64,000 nt of DNA, from contig OX336344.1 of NCBI GenBank assembly GCA_946902875.1, positions 18,435,791 to 18,499,790 of the forward strand. Reading direction: 5' to 3'. Position 1 is the stretch's first letter. Every line of letters begins with the position of its first letter. Below the pieces are notes generated by a model that saw only the letters and a list, made by a program, of their open reading frames with translations, was not told the origin of the DNA and did not search any database. This stretch comes from Nematopogon swammerdamellus (Eukaryota > Arthropoda > Insecta > Lepidoptera > Adelidae). Position numbers and translations under genes: made by a program. Below are positions 42,374-53,723 of the stretch, in pieces.

Positions 42374-42702
42374 AGAATCAAGGAGAAACGGAATGCATCT
42401 TCGTGCGTGTATACCGACCCTAAGAGCGTGACGAAAGGAGTGGTGAATCACCACCAGCCGGGCGTAGGTTCTCAGTTTCCCACAATGTTGGCAACACAGC
42501 AGCCATCGCCCCCGCCCCGCCCGCTCGCTAGCCGTGTCATGGCGGTTGACTGATGTCGCTGGGTGTCGATTTATTTATAATAGCAATAGGAGTGGAGCGT
42601 GAGTCGGCCAAGCACGGCAGTGCGTGTAGTGCGGGCGGCGCGTTTGAGCGCTGAGAGTGTGACGTGTAGTATAGGAGTGGAACGGAGTACGGTCGGGACA
42701 CG
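42374..42702 (+). promoter_or_regulatory. Likely Rap1 promoter and 5' UTR with two upstream ORFs
   Basis: GC-rich sequence just before the Rap1 start. Two ATG-initiated frames precede it: a 4-codon one at 42539-42553 and a 33-codon one at 42553-42654, overlapping as TGATG and ending 48 bases before the Rap1 ATG. A TATA-like TTATTTATAATA lies at 42570. The transcription start is unknown, so whether these are in the transcript is not certain. Confidence 0.45.
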
Positions 42703-43257
42703 ATGCGTGAATACAAGATCGTTGTGCTCGGCTCGGGCGGCGTGGGCAAGTCCGCTCTCACCGTACAGTTCGTGCAGGGCATCTTCGTGGAGAAATACGA
42801 CCCGACGATCGAGGACTCGTACCGCAAGCAGGTGGAGGTGGACGGGCAGCAGTGCATGCTGGAGATTCTCGACACGGCCGGCACGGAGCAGTTCACGGCG
42901 ATGCGAGACCTCTACATGAAGAACGGGCAGGGCTTCGTGCTCGTGTACTCGATCACGGCGCAGTCGACGTTCAACGACCTGCAGGACCTACGCGAGCAGA
43001 TCCTGCGCGTGAAGGATGCGGACGACGTGCCCATGGTGCTCGTGGGCAACAAGTGCGACCTGGAGGCCGAACGCGTCGTCGGCAAGGAGCAGGGCTCCAA
43101 CCTGGCGCGCCACTACGGCTGCGCCTTCATGGAAACCTCCGCCAAGGCGAAGATCAACGTCAACGACACTTTCTACGACCTAGTGCGACAGATCAACAAG
43201 AAATCTCCCGAAAAGAAAGGACCGGGCAAGAAAAAACGTGCATGCGTGCTGCTGTAA
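42703..43257 (+). CDS. Rap1: Ras-related GTPase Rap1
   Basis: Small GTPase of the Ras family, a membrane-bound switch that controls adhesion, junctions and Raf-type signalling (Roughened in Drosophila). The frame is 184 residues, the usual Rap1 length, in one exon. Visible: P-loop GSGGVGKS (10-17), effector loop YDPTIEDSY (32-40), DTAGTEQF (57-64) with Thr at 61, the mark that separates Rap from Ras (Gln), NKCD (116-119), ETSAK, a lysine-rich tail, and a C-terminal CVLL box. The final Leu predicts geranylgeranylation. Context of the start is CGGGACACGATGCGTG. Third codon positions are strongly G/C, unlike the AT-rich surroundings. Lack of introns could mean a retrocopy, but the intact frame and GC-rich 5' flank favour a working gene. 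Converges with the coiled-coil gene at 47.4 kb. Confidence 0.97.
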   Translation: MREYKIVVLGSGGVGKSALTVQFVQGIFVEKYDPTIEDSYRKQVEVDGQQCMLEILDTAGTEQFTAMRDLYMKNGQGFVLVYSITAQSTFNDLQDLREQILRVKDADDVPMVLVGNKCDLEAERVVGKEQGSNLARHYGCAFMETSAKAKINVNDTFYDLVRQINKKSPEKKGPGKKKRACVLL

Positions 43258-44020
43258 GCGGGGGCCTCCGGCGCTAGGTGTAATAAATATTTAATAACTT
43301 GAGAGACTTCTTGTACCCCAATTAGGCTCTTTCGACGGTTGCGAAGGCCGGCGTGCGAGCGCGACGCGCGGGAGGAGCGTGTCGCGGCGCGCGCCGGCCA
43401 GCCGCCGACCCGTGCGCGGCGACGCTCCTCCAGTGTAACATTGTAACGTAAGAATACATTATTAAATTTTTTCAGATATATTACCTTGTTAAATAATGAA
43501 ATTGTGTCGACTGAGAGCCCCGGAAGTTCCCGCGAGCCGTGCGCCGTGCAGAGAGGAGCTGCCCCCCGCCCTACCCCACCCCGCCCTCGCCCCCCCCCCC
43601 CCCCCCCCCCACACCCGCGTGCGGGCGGACCGAGGGACTCCTTACGCACTCGCGGAATAGTTAGAGTTGGAAACAGCTACGACTTTTATCGTTATTATAT
43701 ATTAAATAAAGAAAATTTTATGATTACTGGCTCATTTTAATGTAATTATCGATGTTTTGCTTCTACAACTTTGTTAAACGTAATATAGGTGTTCGACTAT
43801 TGTTACGAAATTAGATATTTCTTGCATTTTTCAATGAATAAGCGTACGTGCGGCACAAGGATTTGGTGACAACTTCGATCTAAGTTGGATATTTTTTATA
43901 TATTCGTGCAAAACTAAGAATGATCATGTATATTTTTATCTCGTCATCGAGTAACGGACGTGTATATCTTTAATTTCTTTTTTTTTTGCAAATTTATCAA
44001 TAAAATCAGTTTTAAACCTT
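43258..44020 (+). other. Probable Rap1 3' UTR
   Basis: Contains AATAAA hexamers at 43282, 43705 and 43999. The first is only 25 bp from the stop, so the later two are more credible ends. A C21 homopolymer lies at 43590-43610 within a CCCCACCCCGCCC-rich stretch. Confidence 0.5.
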
Positions 44021-45618
44021 AACAGTTTCTGAATGTTTTCTTATGGAGAGCGACTCACACGCGAGCGAGGTCGCGTACATTCCTACCCAATGAAGAGATC
44101 TGTAGACGCCTCCCACATGATGTGTTGAGTGTGCACCGGCGGTCGCGGTGAGTCACCACTGCCCGCCCGCTGTACTCTTCTCATTGTGATATACTACATA
44201 ATTGGATTACGACTCAGAGATCTTCAATCAAACACACTTTTTCACATTCTACTTTATTTATTTCTCACTATAAATTTTTCATGCGCATAGTAAAAGTGTA
44301 AAATAGATTTTATAAATGTGTCTTATGCATTTACTCTTTGTAAACTTATATGTAACTGAATAAAATTCGTACAATGGCAGTGTGCGGGCTGCATTTGTCA
44401 ACATTCTAGTAATAAAAGAATTGACACAGCCCTGTGGGTATAGAATCAAATCGAGTGAACTAAATAGTACGACCCCTACTGTACGTAAGCTAATCTACTA
44501 GCCGTCGGTTTAAATAAAAAAAATTGAGATTGATCGCAAATTGTTAATACACATTTTAATATATGGGCCCCCTTAGACGTGAAACACAATCTAAATTGTT
44601 AGATCATGCTCAACAAGGGGGTCCGTTACGATAGATAAAGTACCGACATAGAGAAATGCTTCACAATCCGATCATCGAAGCTGTGCACGAGAAAAATGAG
44701 TGAGACATTGCTTATTACTCACATAAGCGTACGTCAGTGTTCCAACTACGCATAAGGTACTGTAAAATACACCTTGGATTATCCCACAGGCAAATTGAGA
44801 AAAAATATGAAACGCTTGTGTGACCAAATGGGTGACGTCCAACAGGAAATGCTCCAATTGTTTTGCTGATAAGTGTACTTCACGGAACCGCACAACTGGA
44901 ATGCATTGTTGTCACAAATGAGCGGTGATTTTGTATATTTTAGTAAAATTTATTCAAATCTTTATTTTTATAAATTTCAAATTTAAATCAAGTTCTTGAA
45001 TTAATAAATTAATTTTGGTGAAGGTTTATTAAAACACAGATTAATACTGACATTACTACTCACAACTACGGACATTTTATAATTGGAAATACTGACATTT
45101 TAAAATCAGTTTCAGAGATTATTTTTTTTCATTTTATATTGTATTTGTATGAAATTTTAATTCTTGAATTATACCAAGATAACAATGTTGTTCAAATTCA
45201 AACAAACACACATCACACACAATCTTTGTAGATGTAAACAAAACTACGCTAAGTTGCAAGAGGTTACAAGACATTTCTCCACAAACTGTCACTGATAACT
45301 GCTATCTAAACGGTCCTGAGATTTATGAGAAGCTTCCATGAGTCAGTACCTAACCATTTATTGGTCAGTTAGTTTTAGGTGTGTGCATAATTTTTCACTG
45401 ACATAAAAATAAATCCTTATTTTGAGCAAAGAAAATGTGGTTTGACCTGTTTCCTAACGTTAAGGCGATTACAACAAGTATTCTTGCGTAATATTACATT
45501 GCGAAATTTATGCCAATTTTATTAGCCTTTAGGCAAAAATGTTTGTGTGTTAAAATTTTCAGATGACTAGAATTTTTAAATACATAGAAATTATATGGCA
45601 CTTAAAAAACTAAAATTA
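44021..45618. other. Unassigned AT-rich DNA
   Basis: A GC-rich patch at 44060-44180. The minus-strand frame at 44672-44893 has hydrophobic stretches but no recognisable family. No gene called. Confidence 0.4.
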
Positions 45619-45884
45619 CAGTAGAGCCCCGATAATCCGAACGCCTCTATAATCCGAACAGTGCCAAGTAAGCCCCTCTCGCCCGCCGCTGGAGGCCGCG
45701 GTGAACTAAAATTTGTTTTATAGTTACAAACGAGCTATTGCGACTGCTATTGTACTCTGCGCTTCACTCAATTCACTTCAATTTGTTTTATGGAATTTGT
45801 CTATCTAACATACTATAATCCGAACGCTTCGTGAGTCCGAACAGGGCTAGTTTTTTGGTAGTTCGGATTATCAAGGCTCTACTG
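45619..45884. mobile_element. pogo/Tigger-like MITE
   Basis: The left end CAGTAGAGCCCCGATAATCC and the inverted right end CAGTAGAGCCTTGATAATCC are the classic pogo/Tigger terminus, with TA at both flanks (45617-45618 and 45885-45886). Subterminal ATAATCCGAACGC is repeated near both ends. 266 bp, no transposase. Confidence 0.92.
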
Positions 45885-47403
45885 TATATTGATTTTCTCT
45901 TAATACACATCTACCTAAATACGTCCATCTAGTATGTCGCCTTAACATTGTGGACTCATGTGAGCGTGCGTATAAATATCTGGGTACCTACGTATATATG
46001 CGCATACCACTAGGAACTAATTTTCTATAATGTCACACAGCACAATTTGGACGGAGCAGTTAAAGTTTGAACACATAATAGGTAAGTAAATACTTACTAA
46101 TAAATACGCACATGTACGCAGTATGTTGTGTCGCGCTACATTACGTTACAACTACACACAATAGAAACATAAAATAATTAAAATACTTTTATTTTGATTA
46201 CATTTTATTACCTAATTTGAATTTACTAGTTTCCAAATATTTGGTTCACATTTTTATCATTTGATAAATTGACTAGATTTTCATTATGGCTAGAAGTATT
46301 TCACACAGTTATGCGGAAAAAAACTTAATTTCTTCATTAGGTAGTGAACACGTCCAGCCGCTGTACTTCTGTCGACGTAGATGTTCGACCCCTTCTAAGA
46401 TGATGACAACGCTGCTCGACGCGCATTCTCTTTACAATTTATAAGGAACCTCTTTCCTGCTGTCATGCTAGATGCAACTTTCTTTTAGATACCATAGGAG
46501 TTAATTTCAAAAACATTTCCATTTTCTGAAAATATTACCTAAATTGAGTCATACTTTGAACACTCCTTCGAACCGTGGCTGACCATGTTATATATTCCTC
46601 AATCAATTAGATAAATGAAGGATTTTGTTTCAAGATGGAAATATTCTAATGAGGCAACATTGCATTCCTTACATCCATAATATGTTGATTCCATTATCCA
46701 AGGCATATAACTTTTTATATGCAACATAATAGCCTATGTTGTAGGTCGCAGATAGTTGGTATCTACTCATGTTTACGCATAAGCTCTTTGTCCTTACATC
46801 GCGATACTCATTTGTTATATTTGTTTGTTTGTTTATTTCCCAAAACGTGTTCTGTGTCTGGTAAGACAGAAAAACTAATGAGCTGGTGAACAAAACACTC
46901 TAAATACATAAACATTTTAGCTCTTAGTTCCTGCAGCTCTTCAACTGGAACAGTTGTCAGTCAAAGTTCAAGACATTTAACGGAACCTCTAGTCGGTGTA
47001 AGTGCTCCTGGGATGAATTTGTTCAATTCATGATGATAATTCGTATGAATTTTAATAATTTGTTTAAACAAAATGAAAACATTCACGTCTGCCTCTGCGC
47101 AAATTACACTTGTTAATATAAAAATATAAAATTGAATTATTGAGACCCTTAGGTGCTACAAATCTACTTTCTCGTAAAAAAAAATCTGGGGTCACAAGTC
47201 TCGTATCGTATGATTTTATTTTCATTTTGAGATACGTCACTACAGCAAACACTGACATTTCTAATGAATTTGTTGACACAACGATCTTTCTAAGTGACCC
47301 CAGATGGAACGATCACGTTCGGCAGTGTCCATTATTTTCGGTATCGTTTGCACACTCTGGAAGCGCAGTGGTTGTATTGGCCGTCGTGTTGGCGAGCGAG
47401 GAG
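45885..47403. other. Unassigned DNA, including the probable 3' UTR of the coiled-coil gene
   Basis: The minus-strand gene stops at 47404. On that strand AATAAA occurs at 47215-47220 (TTTATT on the plus strand), a candidate polyadenylation signal about 185 bp after the stop. Further left, no gene is recognised. Confidence 0.4.
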
Positions 47404-47511
47404 TTATTTGGAAGAGTCGTAGCTGTCGTTGAATGGCGGCAGACTGTGCGCGAGCGTGCTGTCCAGCTTTCGAGCCTCGTGCTCCAGCATGTACGAGTCC
47501 AGAGCAGGGTC
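47404..47511 (-). CDS. Coiled-coil protein, last exon
   Basis: Minus-strand exon after a ...CTGCGACAG acceptor: DPALDSYMLEHEARKL, DSTLAHSLPPFNDSYDSSK and a TAA at 47404-47406 (35 codons plus stop). Phase 0 fits the preceding exon. A second AG farther upstream (after TTGTAG, exon from about 47540) would add IWLIGNSLRQ, and I prefer the shorter form because the acceptor has a pyrimidine stretch and gives a more hydrophilic join. High GC and acidic/polar content differ from the surrounding DNA. The short C-terminal tail follows the coiled coil. Confidence 0.75.
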   Translation of the reverse strand, partial: DPALDSYMLEHEARKLDSTLAHSLPPFNDSYDSSK

Positions 47512-48822
47512 CTGTCGCAGAGAGTTTCCGATTAACCAAATCTACAATTTTAGCCTTAATACTTAAGCACACCTAGTTTTACACCGGTTCTGAACGGTGA
47601 AGCAGCAGATAATTTTTTCCATCAAAAAATAACTAGTTGGGGGTCGAGTCCACAAATTATGTAACGCAAATTGGGAGGAGGGGGGTCCGTCCAGATGTTA
47701 CGGTCTTGGGACTGTTGGGGGGGTCAAGGTTTGCGTTAATCACGATTTTAGAATAGTAAAAAGTTAATTTGAATATGTTTTGTTTATAAAACATGTTAAA
47801 AGTCCCCCGACTGCGTAAAATTAATTTTAGTTCACTTTTTATAACGGCAGCAGTGTTTTTGATTTTTTTTTTATATTTAATTTTTATTTCATGCCTTTTT
47901 GTGACAACGCTTCACGCAAGGAAATTTTAACAGTTTTGCATTACCTAATTTGTGGGTTACCCTTTGCTGCATGTCGGCCAGATTCGAACCCCAGACCCTG
48001 AGATCAAAAGACTGCGCCGACCACCTGCCGCTAATTTGTGGAGCGTATGATTCATACTTTTTGACCAAACATATTATGTGGTGAGGAAAGTTTGTAAGTC
48101 CATTAATAAAAATGCATTGTTGACCTTGGCGCCAAAGAGTATAAAATAATAACATGTCATGGGCATCGTTAGACACCTTATGGATGGTTCGGCGCCATAT
48201 GTCGCACTTTAAAAAGAAGATAGCTACACAATTAGATGACACCATTGGTCTGAGATTCTTGTTCCGGTCCTGGAAGTAAATTCGATTTTTAAGAGGCGAC
48301 GAAAAAATACTAGGAACTTACAGGTGTAAAGCACATAACTTCCAAATAATTTTTGCAATACAAATTTGGTGTATGGAATGAGGAAGGGAACTTTATTTTG
48401 ACAATAAAACTTTCGTGGTGTTGACAGGACGGGGCGCTTACCCTCCGAAATTCAAAATAAACCTTTTCTCATACCTACAGAAGTCACGTACAGAAGTCAA
48501 CTGGGCCAATAAAGAGGACAAAATGATGACAAAGTTGAATAGGGTCAATCATGTGTGAATGAGATTTAATTGAAAATGCTACGAGCTATATTTTGTTACA
48601 CTGCTTATTTAACTACTCCGTTGAAAGATAATTCTTTTTGTCAGTGCTTCAGAACCATTATCTGATAATAAAATTTTCTTTTTAGGGTTCTGTAACCATC
48701 GACGTTGGCAGGGACCCTTATAAAATCGGTCAGATGTCTGTCCGTCCATCTGTCACACGACGTGTCTGAGGGGATTACGCTAAAATAAATTAATAAACTA
48801 GTAGGTATATTTAGCGTACCGT

Positions 48823-49125
48823 GTGGGCCCGGTACTTAAAAAGAATAGCCCCACTGCATCTCTCACCATGCATGTCGTAAAAGGCGACTAAGGGATAAGG
48901 ACAAGATGCCGTGTTAAGGGGCGACAGGCTCGCCACCTCTCACCTTGGCACGGTACTTCCACCGAGTCATGCAGCCGGTGGGTCTTTATGCCTTACTTGC
49001 TGCTTGATCGATTGAATGTTGTTCGAATACTTTGCGAATCGTGGTGTTGTAATTTACCAGAGTTCTTGCAGAGTACAACACCGATTACTCTGCTTACCCC
49101 GATTGTCGGGATTCAGCGTGTGTGA
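48823..49125 (-). repeat. B-family repeat, near full length
   Basis: TGTGGGCCCGGTACTTAAAA, AGAATAGCCCCACTGCATCT, GCATGTCGTAAAAGGCGACT, GTCATGCAGCCGGTGGGTCT, then the end TTGTAATTTACCAGAGTTCT and ACAACACCGATTACTCTGCT. One hairpin arm is damaged. Confidence 0.8.
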
Positions 49126-49544
49126 TGTGTATGTATATTTAGCCATTACGGTATGAAAACTATTTAGAAGTTTAGATATATCTTAAACGATTATTGAGCA
49201 AATAGTATTCCAGTGGGCTGCCGCGCGTGAGACACGCTGCATGGTGGTGTGTGCATGCAAGAAGGAAACTTCTGTGTATGAACAACGTTGGCACTTAACA
49301 GGTTTTGTCGGATACAATGTTTTATTATAATGTCCATAAATTGATTGCAAACCCGAATTGAACCGGCTTCGTTGATAACATGCTTGCGTGTCTGCTATAT
49401 AAGTGAGATAAACATTAGGTATCGAGACCCTTCGTTATTTGAGTGTCCCACCCATCCTCTACACAAGCTATTTATTTCATTGATTCACTTGGGTGTCGTG
49501 AACCGGCGATGAGATTAGAAAAATAATTTATTCAATTGCAAGTG

Positions 49545-49680
49545 TGGGGCCGGTACTTTAAAAGAATAGCCCCACTGCATCTCTCCCCGCGTATGTCGTA
49601 AAAGGCGACTAAGGGATATGACTCCCTTCTTATATTAATAGGTGGTAGGGTTTAACCCGCCCGGTTTGGTACCACCGCCA
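49545..49680 (-). repeat. Fused B/S repeat
   Basis: GGGGCCGGTACTTTAAAAGA ... GTCGTAAAAGGCGACTAAGG (family B) runs directly into CTTCTTATATTAATAGGTGG and GGTTTAACCCGCCCGG (family S, middle). The junction is the same as in 57888-58210. Confidence 0.75.
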
Positions 49681-50043
49681 GGCCTCACGCACTCTATGTA
49701 CTTGCGCGCGCTAACTACCTACCGCCCGACGGGCCGCCGGCGGTCTATTTCAGTGGAAATTCGTCAGCCGCGCGAAGTATACATAGACGTTCGCCCACGC
49801 ATCTGCGCGCAGCTGCAAAGCAATTTCACTTTACACTCGATCGTTTAGGTACATTTTCGCACGCAGCGATTGGCGACGTGAAACAGTAGGCTATTAAAGT
49901 CGAAGGTATGGAACTTTTTCTATCGAGTGATTTATCTGTTACGAAGTAACTATTAAGTAATCTGTGACTATACGCTAGCACGATCTGACATTTGTGAAGT
50001 CCGCACACCCTGTACAGTGTATAAAAGGAAACAGCGAGCGAAC

Positions 50044-50178
50044 CTGCGAGACGGTGCGGAGTGAGTCGCCGAGGGCGGAGCGCAGGCGCTGCACGTCGCG
50101 CGCGGCGCGCCCGCTGCGCGCCACGTAGCTCTGCCGGCGCCGGATCTCCGCCGCCAGCTGCGCGCGCAGTTGCGCCGC
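50044..50178 (-). CDS. Coiled-coil protein, internal exon
   Basis: Minus-strand exon of 45 codons between a ...GTGTGAGCAG acceptor and CAG|GTTCGC donor: AAQLRAQLAAEIRRRQSY, VARSGRAARDVQRLRSAL, GDSLRTVSQ. Phase 0 at both ends. Leucine/alanine heptad spacing with Arg and Glu supports a coiled coil. Very GC-rich. A (CA)n run lies just upstream of the acceptor. Other frames over this stretch are also open because of composition, but only this one joins the flanking exons in phase. Confidence 0.8.
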
Positions 50179-50249
50179 CTGCTCACACGCACACACACAC
50201 ACATTACACACATTTGCCTTGTGGGGATATTGAATTGAAATGAAAAGGT

Positions 50250-51020
50250 TTTATCGGTAGCTCAGTGGTGCGGTCGGTCGGCTATTGTTAAGCACACCTG
50301 AGCTCGGTCAGTACTTGGATAGGTGACCACACGACCGTTGGTGGCTGACCGTGGTTCGGATTCCACGTAAAACAGTAGGTCTCATCCCTTCTCACATTAC
50401 TAGGTGGTAGCGGTTGGTACCACCGCACTGAATGAAAGGTCGGTTGAAACAGCTATTTAAATAGTGCGTGTTTTCCGTCAACTTCCGTGTATCCGGCACG
50501 ACCGAATGGAAGCACTGACGAAAAGTTTAAACGTTACGTGCAATGCAATGCTTGTTGTAAAATTTTATATGGGCAGTTGTGAAAACTTTTATGATATTCG
50601 TAACCAAAACCCAGAATTGAGAAATATTATTTTAAAAGTAAATGATAACTTCAGTAAGTGCTCCGACACACCCTCAGTCCTTGACACTCACACCCCCTAT
50701 CCCCAAGAATGTCCCGCATTGACTTTTCATAAAGTTGGGTGTCGTCGGCTCAACAATCCATGCCGACGGCGCCAAGTGTCTCGCGTATCAATAAAAAAAA
50801 AAAAAAAAAAAAGTTGGCCGCCTTAGCTTACACTATACCAAAGTAATATTCTTTAGCGCCTTCGGAAATCTGCCGCCCCTAGGCCGCGGCCTATACGGCC
50901 TAATGGAAAATCCAGGACTGACTGACATGGCACCTAGTTCACCAAGGTGTTAGTGCTGCATCACGGATTTAGTAACAGTAGGTGATGTAGCCAACTGTCT
51001 ATTTCCATAAAAAAAAAAAC
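50250..51020 (+). repeat. S-family SINE interrupted by a 401-bp insertion
   Basis: Head ATCGGTAGCTCAGTGGTGCG with 5S-like TCAGTACTTGGATAGGTGAC and B box GTGGTTCGGATTCC. The body stops at AAGCACTGAC (50519) and resumes with ACTGACATGGCACCTAGTTC at 50921. ACTGAC is therefore duplicated around the insert. The insert contains CAATAAAAAAAAAAAAAAAA (about 50790-50810) and a CCTAGGCCGCGGCCTATACG motif near its right end, so it is probably a retrotransposed sequence plus a further fragment. Confidence 0.72.
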
Positions 51021-51589
51021 TATGACAGATACAACACAAAGCGCAAGATTTATTCAGTCTACCTTTTCAGCTTAACGTACACGTCAAAATCAGCAATTTA
51101 GAAGCATTCAATATGCCATACACTGGTTCTCCTACACTTGACTAACTGCCATACTAGGTACTTAAGTTGTTACAAAAATGCTAAACGACCCTATTTACAA
51201 TTGAAATGAGACTCGGCACCAACGAAAGTTTTGACACAATGCATGGAAACTTTCTCTCGACGCGCGCCAATAGAGCTCGAGAAAATATAGTCACGTAGGG
51301 AAACCACGTTAGTTCATTAAGGTTACGTTATGGCGTACCTGACGTAAATTTTGTTTTTGTCATACAAAAAAATGCAAACGGTGTCTATTTTGGCGGTATG
51401 TCACTTATAAGCCTGTTGTCTAGTCTAGGCAATGACAGTTATAGACTTGAAGTATTACCTAGTATCGTGGACAGGCACAACAGAAAAATTGCACGGGGTA
51501 AATGACGAACATCAGTAGGACTCTTTAACAGGACATTGCCCACTCAACAGAAATGTATTCATTATATTATTATATTCAGACAGACAGGA

Positions 51590-52006
51590 TTTATTATGGG
51601 TGAGGACGAAACAGGCACCCGTGTGCTTATTAGTGTCCGGAGACCGGGTAGGAATGGCTCCAATTTCTTGGAAAGTGTGGGAACTGCCCCCTGAAGCGTG
51701 GAACTAGCCGAGGAGGGTGCTCCGCTTCATGGAAGAGCTTAAGTGCCTGGAGTAGCAACACGCGAGTGTCAACGTACAACGACCCGTCTGAGGAGAATGG
51801 CCCTCGCTCACCCTAACACAAGGGGCAGTGCAAAAACAGATTTAATCTGTTTTGGTAGGTATGTAGGTACCTATCAAGGAATTCCGGTTTTCGAAGGTGT
51901 TGAATTAAGCTTGCAATGACTTCACCGAACATATCTGGGCCAATTGGCATTGGAGGAGGGTGCCAATGGATGTCGGGACTAGCGAGTTGGTCACTGCAAT
52001 TCTCCA
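51590..52006 (-). repeat. Diverged repeat including a G-family copy
   Basis: 51911-51991 on the minus strand matches the G repeats (AACTCGCTAGTCCCGACAT ... ATGTTCGGTGAAGTCATTGC). 51600-51830 (GGCACCCGTGTGCTTATTAG) may belong to the same element. A LINE origin is possible but not shown. Confidence 0.5.
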
Positions 52007-52052
52007 GCATGCGTTACCTTTCGCCTATATTGATATTTGTTAGGTAGGTACG

Positions 52053-52205
52053 TTATGTACATACATACAGAGCGTCACACCTGTTTCCCAGTGCGGTAGG
52101 CAGAGACAACAGATCTCCACGTGCCACGACCCTGACACCTCTTCTGCCTCTTCAACTCTCATAATGTTCTTCGTGCTTGCTCGTCGGTTGCACTTGACCC
52201 GTATG
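52053..52205 (-). repeat. LINE 3' UTR fragment
   Basis: TACATACATACAGAGCGTCA, CCAGTGCGGTAGGCAGAGAC, CTTCTGCCTCTTCAACTCTC, GCTTGCTCGTCGGTTGCACT: the complement of the sequence at 32693-32860. Confidence 0.72.
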
Positions 52206-52381
52206 TACACCTACGTTATGTGTGACTTGAAAATATAGTCTGCGTACAGCAAAAATAAATTATGTTCTTTATACTGTTTGATTTATGTTGAATTACAATT
52301 TTATGAAATATGTTTATTTATATATTTACAAGATTAGACAATTGAATGAGTTAATTAACTTAATAAGATAAACAGGACCCC

Positions 52382-52545
52382 TACCGTGCTAATTTTGCTC
52401 GCACGACGAGTTCGAGCTGCGCTCGACTCGATCGGTCGCACGAGGCAAATTATTTTGGTACCGGCGTGCAGGTGAGTACGTATGCGAGTGTCGACCAAGT
52501 GACGAATTCTCGATCGAGTGTCGATCTACCAGTCTTGCCACTATT
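52382..52545 (+). repeat. J-family repeat (possible MITE)
   Basis: CTAATTTTGCTCGCACGACG, AGTTCGAGC, AATTATTTTGGTACCGGCGT, TCGATCGAGTGTCGATCTA. Matches 59735-59905 in inverted orientation at moderate identity. Confidence 0.55.
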
Positions 52546-53578
52546 ACAATTTTTTTACTAAATGTATTATGCTACCTAGAATGCAAAGCGCTCATTTTGC
52601 TAGGTATCAAACCATCAATATGGTATGTATACTATTTTTCAGAATCTTTATGTTAATTAAAAGAGAAAAAGAGTATTGACTAAGTTGAAAAACGAGTATA
52701 AATTGAACACCCCGATATTTAAGAGTAGCTATTTAGTATTAGTAAAAATTACATCGTGGCAACACACGATGTTGGTTGTCGGTCAGCCAGCTGTGTGAGT
52801 GATGTGATGACGACATTCATTTTGAATCTCTTCCCCTCAACCCTCCGCCCTTCCTCCAGCCATATTACCTAGCCACAAAAATACCCCGATAACGATACTA
52901 ACGAGGCGAGACCGCGGTGAAGTGCGGGGGAAGCGCATTTATTCGAGGCGAGGTGCCTAGCCTATAATGCCTATATAGATATTCCGACGGGTAATACATT
53001 GCTGTAGATACCTAACTATCTAAAAATAAATAACTCCTGTATGTACCTACCTATTATTACCATATTTGGTTATACATTATAGCTCCACTACCGGTCACCT
53101 ATAAATTAGTTACATAGGTAGGTGCCATTGATTTTATAACCCTGTCGGGACAGATAGACCACTCCATATAACAAATTTGGTAACGTTGTAAATCGTAAAA
53201 CCAACAGAGGGCGTTAATAATTTTTCTTGATGTTGTCGTAAAACAAACAGGTGGCGTTAATGTTTGTTAATACTTCTATACTAAGGGCGCTATCTAGTTG
53301 AAATACAACATGTATCTAGGTACCTTTAATTGTCACTAGGCTGTAGAATTACTGCTACTAGACAAAAGATGGCGCTTTCATTTATATTTATAAAGAACAT
53401 TATTTATGTAAATTCCAAAATTTTTAATTATATTTGAATAATAAAATTATGACAATTTACAATTAAACTAACACTTCTTATCAAATTAAATAAAATAAAA
53501 AAAGTTTTGAAAATTATTTGGTATACGGAACAAAATATTATTATGATTGTAATTTCCTGTTTGTGCGCTTTTAATAGA

Positions 53579-53643
53579 TAGATCCACACAGAGCACGGAA
53601 TACCCCCGCGCGCGCGCGCGCGGTATTCCGTGCTCTGTGGATA
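53579..53643. repeat. Hairpin with (CG)n loop
   Basis: Arms CAGAGCACGGAATACC (53589-53604) and its complement (53622-53637) surround CCCGCGCGCGCGCGCGC. The outer ATCCACA/TGTGGAT also pairs with a 2-base offset. The alternating CG loop is prone to the Z form. Confidence 0.8.
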
Positions 53644-53723
53644 GAACGTATTTATTTAGTTGAACAGTTAAACAAATACTCGTCACTCTTCATTCTAATA
53701 ATGTCAGCATTGTATGTAAAAAA

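Larger units (their letters stand above)
47512..50043 (-). other. Intron 3 of the coiled-coil gene
   Basis: GT donor after CAG at 50044 and AG acceptor at 47512. Holds: a G-rich GGGAGGAGGGGGGTCC patch (47670); a tRNA-like B-box segment on the minus strand (GGGGTTCGAATCTGGCCGAC, 47973-47992), probably an old SINE head; an H-family start (48681-48760, AGGGTTCTGTAACC ... TCTGTCCGTCCATCTGTC); a nearly full B repeat in minus orientation (48823-49125); and the B/S fusion at 49545-49680. Confidence 0.7.

Noticed and set aside
42599..43277. Overlapping ORFs in other frames over Rap1
   Set aside because: Shadows of the GC3-rich Rap1 coding region. They lack homology and are out of frame with the conserved motifs.
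47261..47572. 103-codon minus-strand ORF over the last coiled-coil exon
   Set aside because: Different frame from the exon that ends ...FNDSYDSSK-stop and runs past its splice acceptor. No domain.
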